64,000 nucleotides of DNA from Gibbula magus (taxonomy: Eukaryota > Mollusca > Gastropoda > Trochida > Trochidae), in NCBI GenBank assembly GCA_936450465.1, contig OW388304.1, forward strand, positions 12,928,708-12,992,707, given 5' to 3'. The notes beneath the pieces were generated by a model that had not been told where the DNA came from, made no database searches, and saw only the letters and a program-made list of their open reading frames with translations. Numbering within the stretch: the first letter of the stretch is position 1; each line of letters starts with the position of its first letter. A program made the position numbers and the translations under genes. This document shows positions 24,301 to 37,306 of this stretch, one piece after another.

Positions 24301-27300
24301 GTAAGGCGAGTTAGCGATTTTTTCCCCCGTCTCGCGAGATGCGAGGCAGATAGCAGTCTCGGGCGAGGCAAACCCGAGGCAATACAAACACGTGGGTGAA
24401 AATAGCCTCAAGCGAATTAATGCTTCGGGGGCTAAGCCCGACAAAATTGGCCTTTTGTAAAGCTAATTATCAATGCGTTACGGGTCAACAATGCACACGC
24501 AATTTGGTGTGAATTTTACTTGATATTTCGACCGGACATTCACACAGACTTGTTATCGTGGCTATCTGCGAGATGTATGTAAACAAGTTTTCATGTGGCG
24601 ATATACGGACACACTTCGTCTCGCATTTCGCCTGGGGGGCAAATAGAATTATTACTGACCCGGTAAATGCACTAAGTCCAACGTACGGGTCTCGCCAAGG
24701 GTTCTAACATTTTTCTCTATGAGCCTCCCGGATAATTCCGTCGCCCGCATGTTAAGGGTTAATAACATTCATCAGGTTCCATGAATTGTACAATCAGCAA
24801 CTTATTCAGGATCTTGGAACTTCAAGGTCGCTGTCAGGGGCCATGTGAATGTGAGGGCGCCGAGCTCCTGAAAAGTAGAATAGTAAGAATATAGATACCA
24901 TGGTACAAACAGGCAAGTTACAAATCACATGATATGAAAAGACTTTTTGATATATATAGACCATAACCAATGGCACATTCATGTCCCATTACATACAGGA
25001 CATTCATACTCACACGAATCTTGTTGAGGAAAAATATAAAGAAAACAAAAGAAACATTTTGTAAAACATTAGTAATACCTAATTTCTGGAATGCCTTTCT
25101 CAGGCTACAGATCTTCGACAGGTGGTCAGTGTACTGGGAGTACAGGAGGTGCAATACCAGGATGGCAAACACTAGAAACAAAGAACAGTAATAGTATTTC
25201 AATAAATTAGTCATCATTGTAAATAGTAAAATGATTTTAATGTTATTTCAAATGTTTTCAAACTCTTCAAATTGTTATTCAAATTCATATGATATGACAA
25301 TATATATTTATACATTTAGAAAAAAATTTAACTTAGCTTGGAGTAGTGTAACTGTTCCTTTAAATTTAAATGTTTAATTCAAATGCTTAATATGAAATGA
25401 CAATATACATCATGTTAAATTCGCACCTTCAATGGCTTGAAGCACAGTTTCATTCTTTTGAACTGTGCTGGCGTCTTGAACCCTAGATCTTGACTTGACT
25501 ATGTAAACCAACAAAAACATTTGTAAGTTCAAACTATAACGTATATTTATAATTTAATCAAATAAATTGGTAAAATAATGAATTATTACAAAATGTGAAA
25601 ATACAAATTTGATTTTCATGATTAATGAAAATTAAATAACCATGACCTTTAAAATCAGTCAGCTTGATTGGGTGCATATTCAGAAAGAAGATTATCAATT
25701 TAAAGAAGCTAATTGTCAAATTCAATGCCAACCCCACCTTCAATAGACCTTGAATAAACAACGTCTGAGAGTTGTGTCCACCAGGTGAGTGTATTTCTGT
25801 CCGATTCAGTCCACACTGAAATCAATATTGACACTTTACTGAATAAGATCAAACTATTTGATGAAAACAAAAAGAATTTGAAAATTATAAATCAAAATTG
25901 ATTAATTTTATTAACTGATAAACATATACTGGACCAAAATAGAATAATAATGTCTTTATTAGTTGAGATACTAGTGAAATATTATTCTTAATAATCATAA
26001 AACATCAAATATCCCTTAGTAAACAGATTACAAATTACCAATAATCACAAATCAATTAAATATTTGATATTACATATAGTAAATATATAACATGTCAATA
26101 CTATTAAAGAGTATAATGACAATAAATGTCTTTATGATGAAAATAAGGATACTGAGTATTTTAACCAACAAACAAGTGTTTTGAATTTCTATATAAAACA
26201 ACAAATTAAGATTTGTAAGTCAAACAAACATAATTGATAAAATTGGTAAAATAAATATGGATTAAAAAACCTTTAAAATCCAAATGTAATTTTGACTATT
26301 AATGACTCATAGCAAATTTATCTGTAAAATGTTTATATTAGCAATCAGTCAGTCTAGATACATTTCCAGAACATCAATTAAGCAAAACAAATGTCTTGAT
26401 TAATTGTTATCAACAATGAATTCAATGCTATTTAACAATTTGTTTGTTTATACAACAATATGTCAGCATCTCAAGTCTTACCTTGAGAGGTTACATCATT
26501 TCCTGCCTGAGAGTAGGTTACATCATTTCCTGTCTTGTCCCAGACCCTGTCTGGCTGTCATCATGGCCAAGTGCACAGACATGTTTATAAAGCAGTTTTT
26601 AAAGTATTTGAAATAAAATTTACATTTATTCCTATTCATAATCTGATCTGAACTTAAAGCAACCAATAGCAAATAAATACCACAGATGCCTTGTTACACA
26701 TGCCATGACTGAGACATGAGTGCCTTTAACAAATGAAGCCAAAAGTCAGAAAATATTACTCAGTCTGTCCATTGATTTAAACTGTCCATTGAAAAGGGTG
26801 AATGAAATTAGATTGATACATTTGGAATGCAGTGATCACAAGTACTTACCTTGGATTAATCAACTGAGAAATCTTGATCTTGTACTTGTCTTGTGAACTG
26901 TAAAGCTTGGTGAGATTTCTTGATGATGTTTTGAAAGCAGCCATATTGGAATAACAATACAGCAGCAAGACTAAGGAGGCTTCTGATTGGCTAAAATTGA
27001 TTGATCTGATCATAGTGACAAATATATTGCCTTATATATTGGTTGTGACAGTTGGTTATATATAAAGGATTTGAATTGATTATGAAATATTATGAACAAT
27101 ATTTGTTTTATAAAGGGTATGCAGGTCACACAAAAAAACAGTAATAAATACTGAGAAGCCTTCTGATTGGCTAAAATTGATTGATCTGATACTAGAGGCA
27201 ATTATTTGGTTAAATATGCCAGTTTTTTATATTTAAGGGATTTTATCATGATATTCTGAAATGGTTTGTTTCTATCAATTTGTTAAACTAAAAAATGATA

Positions 27301-30300
27301 TGGTCTAATTTATTTATTGGTATTTTATTTCCTTCATCATATGAAATTTCTCTAATATAAAATGAAACTATAGTTAAAGAATTTGAATAATGTAACCCTT
27401 TTCATTGAAATTTTATGTAATTCAACTGTTTGAGCATTATTTGAGTGTTCATAATAAAAAATAAATTAAAAAAACATTTTGACCAAACGATTTGTGCAAA
27501 AGATTGGTTTTAGAACATATCAGAGCTAATAATGTTAGTGAATTTCATTATTTTTATTTGGTATCAAAATAATATTTTGACTTTTACTGATTTAAAAGCA
27601 TTGTATAAATTATTCTAATACATAGGTCGTTAATTAGATATACCTCTACAGCCCAAGTTTACAACTTGAAACCACATTACACAAATACACAGCAACCCTT
27701 CACATCACTTCTCAGCTCTTAACAGACAAATTGATTAATCTAATGAAATGTACACAGTAATTAAGCTACTTGTAAAGCAATCAACTAGGTGTCTCCAAGA
27801 GGTATATTTGGGGTCATTCCTGTAATCTTACCATTGGACAGTTTATCAATTAGCTCCACCCATTTCAAGTCTAATGACCAATAGATTTGCACTTGTTTGA
27901 TGTTGCAATTTCTCAGAGGTATACAAATTTTAGTGATTGTAAATATGTAATGACTGCACTTGTTTTAAAAAACATTGTCAAGTATTTCAATTGATTGTCA
28001 TTTAATGCCAGAGCAAATTAAACTAAAATTATTTGTATTTTTATTCAATATGTAAATTTCTTTCTGATATCTTCACTTTGGCGAAGTATATAATTATTTA
28101 TTAAAGTATACTTTTAACTGAAATAATTTTAATAGTGGTTTTGTAATGCATACATACAATAAATATATATTTCATGCAATTTTTATCTTTAATAAAAAAT
28201 ATGGATGATTACTTCAATCACATATATTGACATGGGATGAATGTTTATATCTCAATTGTGTAAAATTAATATTTCTAAATACCAATTGAATTAATGAGTG
28301 TGATAATTAAATAGAATAGGCATATTTCTAAATTACAACCCAAATTGACAACTTGAAAAAAATTAAGCTAGTGTTTATAAACCAACTACAATTTCTTTAA
28401 AAGATAAAAATGGGCTATTTTTATATATTTAGACAATACGTATCAAACCCTAAGCTCTAGATTTTCAGTCATGTGAAGATATGCAAAACCTTTGTTGACA
28501 TAAGACTCACAATATTAAAAAATCCCATAAAACTGTTAATTAATTAATGAAAATTAACCTGAAGATTATCTTTTTAAAAAAATAATGTTGAATCTTACAC
28601 CAAATGTATTAAATTGTTTGTTTGAAGATAGTAAGTAAAATGTACGAATGTAATATGTATTGTGTAAGGTATTAAATTATGGTCTCTGATATATATATTT
28701 ATATTTGAACCTGCTCTCTCCGTTTAAGTAATACAGGTGACACCACAGTCATTTAACATGATTTGAAATAACGATAATTTGAAAGATGATATTAATTTTG
28801 CAATCATATTTGACATACCTTAAGAAAAACATAGATCTTATCAAAACTAAATGTTTAAACCTTATTTCCTTGCCCATTCATACTGTTATAAACATATTTT
28901 TTTATGTTGTGCTTTTCTCAGTATTGCATGAATGAATATTGTGTTATGTATTTTTTTGTACCGGAGAGGTATTTACATAGGCGTAATGCATCTTTACCAA
29001 TCCATTTAATTTTAAAAATAAATATTGTTTAAACCAGAAGGATGATGGTGATCAATAAAGTTAAAGAACTTGTTATTTTAACCATCTTATAGACTTCTGG
29101 GCCGTGTTCAAGAGAGGTTTCAAAGAAATCGCTCATTAGCGATTACTTTTAAACCTCTCTTGAAAGCGATTGCTCAAAGTAGCGCTGCGTAGCAAAGCGA
29201 GCGAACTTTGAGGTTTTTCACTGTGTCGTTCAGGAGACAATAAGCGCTACTTGAGCGCTACATTGAGCAATCAATGAGCGATTATAAGTGCCTGCTTTTA
29301 TGGACACGGCACTGTTTCACTCAGCTAAAGTCTAAACTCAAATCATAATCTTTCTTTATCATATCTTAAATGCTAACATCAATTTAATCTGTTTTCACAA
29401 TAACAGGACTTCTTTGGCAGAAGACTCTTTTACCAATGATTTTTTACCAATACTTCTTACAGAGGACTTTTTTCCCTTGAATTTACCACAGAGACTTCAT
29501 ATAATTACAATCTTCCTACTACCAACTTCACATCGATGCCTATCTGTAGCATTCCCATAAAGCCAGTGATCTTGTGCTCTTTTGTGGCTATACTGTGGAC
29601 AACAGGGACTCGGTAGTGGATATGTTACCGTAACATTTTCGGAAATGTTTGATGGTCTTACAGCTAACGGATACATCGTTGAAACAAATCCGCAAAGGCA
29701 GCTATCTTGTGCTCTTTTGTGGCTATACTGTGGACAACAGGGACTCTGTAGTGGATATGTTACCGTAACATATTCAGAAACTTTTGATGGTCTTACAGCC
29801 AACGGATACATCGTTGAAACCAATCCACAAACGCAGCTATCTTGTGCTCTTTTGTGGCTATACTGTGGATAACAGGGACTCGGTAGTGGATATGTTACCG
29901 TAACATATTCGGCCAACGGATACATTGCTGAAACCAATCCACATGACCCATCCACACCATGTCCGGATCTTATCCGCTAGCGGCAATGGTAAAATTTTGC
30001 TCTAACTGCTTGAAAAGATGCTCTGGTGCTCCTGTGGATATATTGCCTAAACATATTTTCAGGATATTTTTTTTGTAGGGGTTATGTTCATATCAAATAG
30101 TATGTTGTAATATTCATATGTTTTCTAAACTTGCTCTGGAAATACCAATATTCAGGCACTTACAACTTCCTGCAACAAGTGCCAGTTTCTATCACTGGCT
30201 AATTTAGGCCTTGCTGCATCTTGTTAACTTGTCTGTGCTACAATAGCAGGTCTGTGCAAGCTGGCAGTTCACTGCAACTGAACTTCATAATGCATGCTGC

Positions 30301-33300
30301 TACACTAACACAGAAAAGTTAACGCAATGCAGCAATGTTTAAATTAGGCAGTTATATCTGGTGTAAATTATAAATCGTGGGGAAAGTTGGGCACTTATGT
30401 TTTAAACATAGCGTGGCATGGACACTCGTATAATAAAACTATCCTTCATTCATTGCCAATATATACTTTCTGTGTCCTATGATGTTGTTCAAAATACTAA
30501 CCAAAATTCATCATCAACTCAACTACAGTCTTCCAGTCAACTCTAACATACAGGACGAGGAATAATCAGGAACTAATGAGGAGGTCTAGGACTCCCAGAC
30601 AAGTTCCTGTTAACGTCAGTCTGCATTCAAATTAGTGAACCATCATGCAGTGAGCGAGAGCCTCACTATCACAGCTACCTTCTTGTTCTTACAGGGTAGA
30701 TGTGAGTGTCAATCAGTTGTCAGTTACAATATATCTATCAGTAGTGCCAGCAACCAAATCATTGCTCAGGCAGTCGAGGTGTGCTTTCCTTGCTTGTCCT
30801 TTCCATGTAGCAAATACAAAATAGGTGCACATTTTGTAAATGATTTAATTGAGACTTTAAAAAATTATCTTTCCATATGGTTTCAAAATATGGCAGTTAG
30901 CTTTTCACAAAGTAACAACCCCCAAAAGGCAGAGCTACATGATATGTAGAGACACTATTCCTAAATTGGTCAAGATGGTTCCGGAAACAAACCCTACCCT
31001 TCAAAAAGGTAAAATCCAAATTGTTGGTATGGAAACAGAAACAGATAACAATTTTAAATAGCTCAAGCCTCCAAAAGGCACATCTATATGATATGCAGAG
31101 ACAGTATACTAAATATGGTAAAGATTTCTTTAAATTTTGAGAACACCAACGCCGCTGCCACACGGTGTACAACCCCATACAGTGCAAACCGGATATAGTT
31201 TGCTGTACGCTCGTTCATTGGTTCATAGCTATGTTGACACGGGCTGCTTTTTCTCGTTTTCTATTTGTGTGAGTATAATTCACGCACACAAATTTGCAAA
31301 ATACTTCTTCGTATGCTTATACACAATAATTCACTGCGATATTCAATCATGACCCTCTGAAATCTTTCTCATATCAAAAACGCATTGCCGATCTTGCTCC
31401 TCCGCTAAGCGCACCACATATAATGTCGAAATGCTCTCATCGTATGTACTTTATGGATACAACCTGATTATATATGAAATATATGATCATTAAACTTACA
31501 TATGGACTTTAACATAGTTAATATAGAGCATTAATTTTTGGACACGAGAGCAAAATGTCACCCACCTATGTGCCACTACCATACAGTTTGATAGCCGCCA
31601 ATACAGTTGGTTGATAGTACTTCCAACAGATATCACTGTATGGTTTATAGTTCCAGTATGTAAGTGCATGGTTTTTTTAAAATAAATAGACACTCTTACT
31701 TAAATATTTTGGGTTATTTTGTTACAGGTGCATCCATTGTGTTTCATATTTTGTTTATTTAGTTACGAGTTTCCAATTAAAATGTAGAAAAATCATTATA
31801 CATGTGCAGTAACCGAAACTACACGTCCGATTTACATGCTAGGTAGTTATATGACTTATTTAACATTAGCAACCCAAATTTGTCTTTTTATCTGTTGCAA
31901 ATAAGTTTCAAAATTATGTTTGACTGTTAGATATGCGTCAGTCGCGGTGCATTGTCCATCTTTCGATCAGAAATCAATACTTTTACAATTATATCGTCAC
32001 AATACTGAGTCGACCAACATAAAAATGTTAATTTTCGGCAACATTCAGTACTTCTCGATAAAATAACGTCATTATTAACGTTCTGTATGTGTGACCTTGA
32101 ATTAAATTCCGTCTGCTGCTAGTGTGACTTTCAAACAGGGAATGAGAAAGTCTCTTTCACACAAATGATTTCAAAATCACCATTGACCATTGGCCTTCTA
32201 GAACAGAGGTTAGGATCTGAAGGGAGTATAATCTCTGTTGGTAGAGAATGACGAATCAGAGATTTACCCGACAATTGTGATCTCTTTGTGAGAGCTTAGA
32301 TTGGGGTACCATGACAGAACTGATGCTTCAAGATGTTTTAAATAACTTAAACAAGTTGGGCAGCAACACCGTCCAGATGACATACAGTGGTGTTACCAAA
32401 CTTTTTGGAGAGTTGATTGGGTTGTTTTTTTCAAATCACCTTGGGCAGGAAAAATAACTGCAGCAGTGTCAGAAGGAAACTTCCAACTGATTCTCAAATA
32501 GACTTTCTAAATTCTTTGAATTATGTTATATATAAGAATAATTAAAGAGTTGCGAGGAATAATACGGTTTATCTGCCCCGTGTTAATTATTTTGATAAAC
32601 ACCGAGCTTTAGCGTGGAGTTTGACATAATAATTCACGAGGGAAAATAATTCGTAATTTCGAGCACCGAGTTAGTAATTATTTTTCTTAGCCAAGATCAT
32701 TTTATGCCTAAAAATCGAAAAACTAGACTTAAGTTCACGACCTTATAGATTAGAATGAATGTAATTACGTCATAATTAACGACGTCACAAATTATGCATG
32801 CTGCTTCCCCCAGCAAATTTAGTACTGTAAATACAGTCTCGGAAACATGGATTGAACATGATTATCTATGTATTATGTGTTTCTGACTTCTGAATTGAAA
32901 TAGATATGTTCCGAATTGATCATCTATGTGATTGACCTAAAATAGTACAGCTAAGCAATTTATAAATTGGTGTAAAATACTTCCGTCAACCAATGATTCA
33001 AGTGCAAGTTATATTTAGAAAATACTGTAATTCCCATGACCATTATGACAACTTTAATTCCCGTCATATCTTTGCCCAGAACATTGATGTAACTCGTCAT
33101 GATGTGTGATATCTCTTGAACAAATGCTGGGACAACATATTAACTCATTAAATGTTGGTTAATATGTCAATAAAGACACCTTTTAAACAAAATCAGATTT
33201 CATGACGTTATTGAATTACGGGCTACATTCCATACAGCGATTCACTACGCTTCGGCTATGAACCAGTACAGTGATGCTGCATTGTTGCTGCTAACATCTT

Positions 33301-36300
33301 TGATATCTTCATATCTAGGAAACTTTGAAACTTGAAATTCTACACATACATGGTACAATCTTTTAAGAATTCAATATTTAGATACATTTTGAGCAGCATG
33401 CTTGTATACGTGAATAAAATCGAAAACGCACGGGCTTGTCAAATTTGGCTCGATGCGTTCGTAACGAAAATAATGTGTTTTCATAAACATACAACTATTT
33501 CTCAAGAACTTATTCACTGTACCTGTATGCATGTAACAAATTGATGAACCGGAGCCTATTTGCATTCGTTGTAAAGCTGTATAATGACATAAAAAAAAAT
33601 TTGATCCAACGACCAACAAACACTTGACAGAGCTATGAACCAAATGAACGAGCGTACAGCGAACTATATCCGGTTCGCACTGTATGGGGTTGTACACCGT
33701 GTGCCAACACTATCGAAATCTCAACCTAACACAATGTCTCCTGACCCTTCAGGGGGAGACAATAATATTTATTACCCATATGGTAAAAAATAACTTAGGT
33801 AATATTTTCGATATGAGCACATGTGCACATATCTCGTTTGCCAAGAAACCACTGTTTTAGCATGATTTTCCATTTATTGTCGTTTGCAACAATTATTCGT
33901 GAAGTGACTGTAGCCTTTCATTACGTCAATCAAATAGAATACAATGGGTAATCAAGAAATTATAACACTCGAATGTGTGTACACCATATGACTTTGACGA
34001 AATATATTTTCTGTATATAGTCATCACTATTGCTAAGCCAATACAAAAATCCACACTCTTTTATAAAAGTCACATTATTCTTGAGTTACAATCTCAATAC
34101 ACAGTATGTTAAGTCATTGAGCACTTACTGAGCAGCGCGATGCCATAGAGACGGATGGGGAGCGTCATGTGTTTGCCCTCCTCCGTCTCGAAGGTCAGGT
34201 CAAACAGGTAGGCTGGGAACAGCAGCGCCTGCAACACAGCACAATATACAGGGTTGGAGAGTCTCTAGGCAGGGACATTGCTAAACCATTCTGGAAGGGT
34301 ACAATGTTATTCAGAATAATTATAATATATGTTGTGTAAGGTGATACCTGAGCTGTACGGCAAAGCAGTATCACTGAAGGAAAAAAAGCCAGCAAGCAAA
34401 CTAATGGGTTAATTGTGCCACTACGAATGCTGACAGAAACGGTAAGTTGTATTGCACTGAATTTCAAAGATATTACCTAAATGTTACTGCATTTAAAACA
34501 TTTCTCATAAGAAAATGATGTTGTCGAGGCACAGTTATAGGCAGGATTCAGACCCCAGACATCTTAAGGTACATCCATTGTGTTGATGGGGTCACATATT
34601 CAAAAGTTTATAAATGGTGTTATTTTATCGAGAAGTACTGAATTGTTACCGAAAACTACCATTTTGATGATAGTCGACTTAGTATATTGACGATATGAAG
34701 GTAAAAGTAGTGATTTCTGAATCGAAAAACGGACAATGCATCGCGATTGACGCGCGCCAAAGGGTCATACGAAATTTTGGAATCATCTTTAAAAGGGACA
34801 GAATAACAAATTTGGTTTGATAATGTTTAATGGGTCATATAACTACTGTGCATGTAAATGGGATGTGCAGTTTTGGTTTCTGCACATGCATAATGATGTT
34901 AGTCTATTTTAGTTGGAAACGAGTAATTATGATATATTTGACGATTGGGGATGAATATGCAAGAAGAGTGAATTTGTTTGTATTGTAAACAGCACATATG
35001 GTGAGTTGGAACGAATTAAAGCCGAACGAATTAAAGCCAAATAAAATTTTATGAAACACAATGGATGCACCTTTAATCAATCAAAAGTAGAAATTATTAA
35101 TCACTCGATCAGCGCTTAAACAGTTTTGATGTTGTCCAGTCAGGTGAAAAACTTACCCACAATGCTCTTGTGTACAACTTACCCAAAATGCTCTTGTGTA
35201 CAACTTACCCACAATGCTCTTAGTACAACTTACCCACAATGCTAAGTGTTCAACTTACCCACAATGCTAAGTGTTCAACTTACCCACAATGCTATGACGC
35301 TGAACATTACGACTAGGAGGTACTGCCATATCCGCAGTCCCTGTGGTAGACGGATGTACAGCTGGTCGCTGTGACCTAAAATCTGACTCAACTGCAAAAA
35401 AAATTAATAAATTCTAATTCATAATCATTTATCATATTTCACATCAGTAATTGAAATTTGTCACCCTTGTACGATTATCCGGAAAGGATATACGTAGTAT
35501 ATATATATATAGGCTTACATATAATCTCAAATTTTGATTTCTGCAGAACCCCTAAAATTTGTGTACAATTTGTTGACAAATTTGATTTGCAATACTACCA
35601 CCATTTTTTCAAAGGCTGAATTAATTTCTGCTGTTTCCGTAATACTAGGAAATCAATTTTGTTACTGTTCACTCTCACTTTTGAATAAATCTACAATAAC
35701 AAATAACATAGCATGCTGCCGAATGAGATTACATCACAATGGTGGAGATATGAGATCGCAATGTGGGCTCAGGACGATAGTCTTTCAACTAGTAAGACTT
35801 ATATAGTCGAGGGTTCTATCGGGGTCATTTTTGTTGAAAAGAAATTCAAGATGTTATTCCTGTTTACACATATATATGATATTACCTGTAATACCAGTAC
35901 ATGCATATTGCACAATCCAGGTAAAACATATTACAAAAGATAATATTTTTATGACATTATATTTAACAGAAAAAAAGATAAAAGCAAGTGCTCATTCCTT
36001 CAAAAATAAAAAAACAGTAAGAAGTCAAACCATTCATCAGTGCAACGAATGTGGATAACCAGCTTTACAATGGCACGAAAAAATTAGGTTATAATGAGTG
36101 AGTTATCTTTGTGAATGTTTACTTTGGGAATATTTTGTCAATATATATATATTTTTTAAATTAAAATTTATAATGAAAATAGACCACAGTACTAATACGA
36201 TAATAATGACTTCAACACTGGCATGCTCCCAGACGATAAGGATCTCTCATCTTGGTTATTTTTGTTGATAATCATAAGGAAAATGTTACTCTGTAAATGT

Positions 36301-37246
36301 TACTTGTTCAATACTTATACAACAGCGGATATATTACTCATGTAATGATGATAAGATTTGTACACTGGAATCAGCATTATTCTGTTTGTCTACATATAGC
36401 GGTTCATCAAATCTAAAATAACGAAATACTTCCTCTTGCTAATTAATTCTTTTTCTGGGATACTTTATTTTCAACTGCCGTGACACGTACTCATCCAGTA
36501 GGAAATTGATTGAGATTGAGAGAGAGATTGAGAGAGAGATTGAGAGAGAGATTGAGAGAGAGATTGAGAGAGAGATTGAGAGAGAGATTGAGAAGGAGGC
36601 AGACAGACACAGAGAGAGACACAGAGAGAGACACAGACAGAGACAGAGAGAGAGACAGACAGACACAAACACAGAGAGACACAGACAGAGAGAGGAAGGG
36701 AGAAGGGGGACGGTAATGTCCAAACTGACAGACACCCACGCTTTAGACAGATAAATAGTGTTGCCAAGGGCTTTTTGTTTTTATGTCAGATATATCCAGT
36801 ATGTGCCAAATTAGGTTGGAAATTATTATTGCTTTCTCATTGTAGGTCAAGGTGCAATCAGCCACGTGTTCAGGATCACTCGTTCAAGGAAGATTGTGCA
36901 CGTGCCACCTATGCAATCAGGGATCATTCTCAAGTTGTACTTTTTGCTGATAGTTCTAAGTCATGGACACAATATATATATATTTGCCTTGTCTCAAAGC
37001 TAAGACAGCGATACCAAGCTTCATTTATATTAATTACTTTCGCTTCCTTTTCAGCAAACGCAATCTCCCTACATCATAAATTAATTCCCTACGTCAAACA
37101 GTGACGTCATAGCACTTCACCCTCCACCATTACTGCAGCCATTTATTTCTTAAATCTTCACCGCTTTCAATTTCAATGTATATATACAAATTTGCCTTCT
37201 ACTGATCCAGCCATTATTGTTCAACTAATACCAGAGTCATGGACAC

Positions 37247-37306
<60 letters not shown>

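Noticed and set aside
25558..25761. 67-codon minus frame [10 protein letters not shown]...
   Set aside because: It reads nested-gene exon 3 in the wrong frame and continues into intron.
30635..31352. Plus and minus frames of 70-104 codons
   Set aside because: AT-rich, overlapping on both strands, partly inside repeat copies, without domains or splice context.
36439..36767. 98-codon Ser/Leu/Ile and Glu/Arg/Ile repeat proteins
   Set aside because: Products of the GAGAGAGATT microsatellite on both strands.
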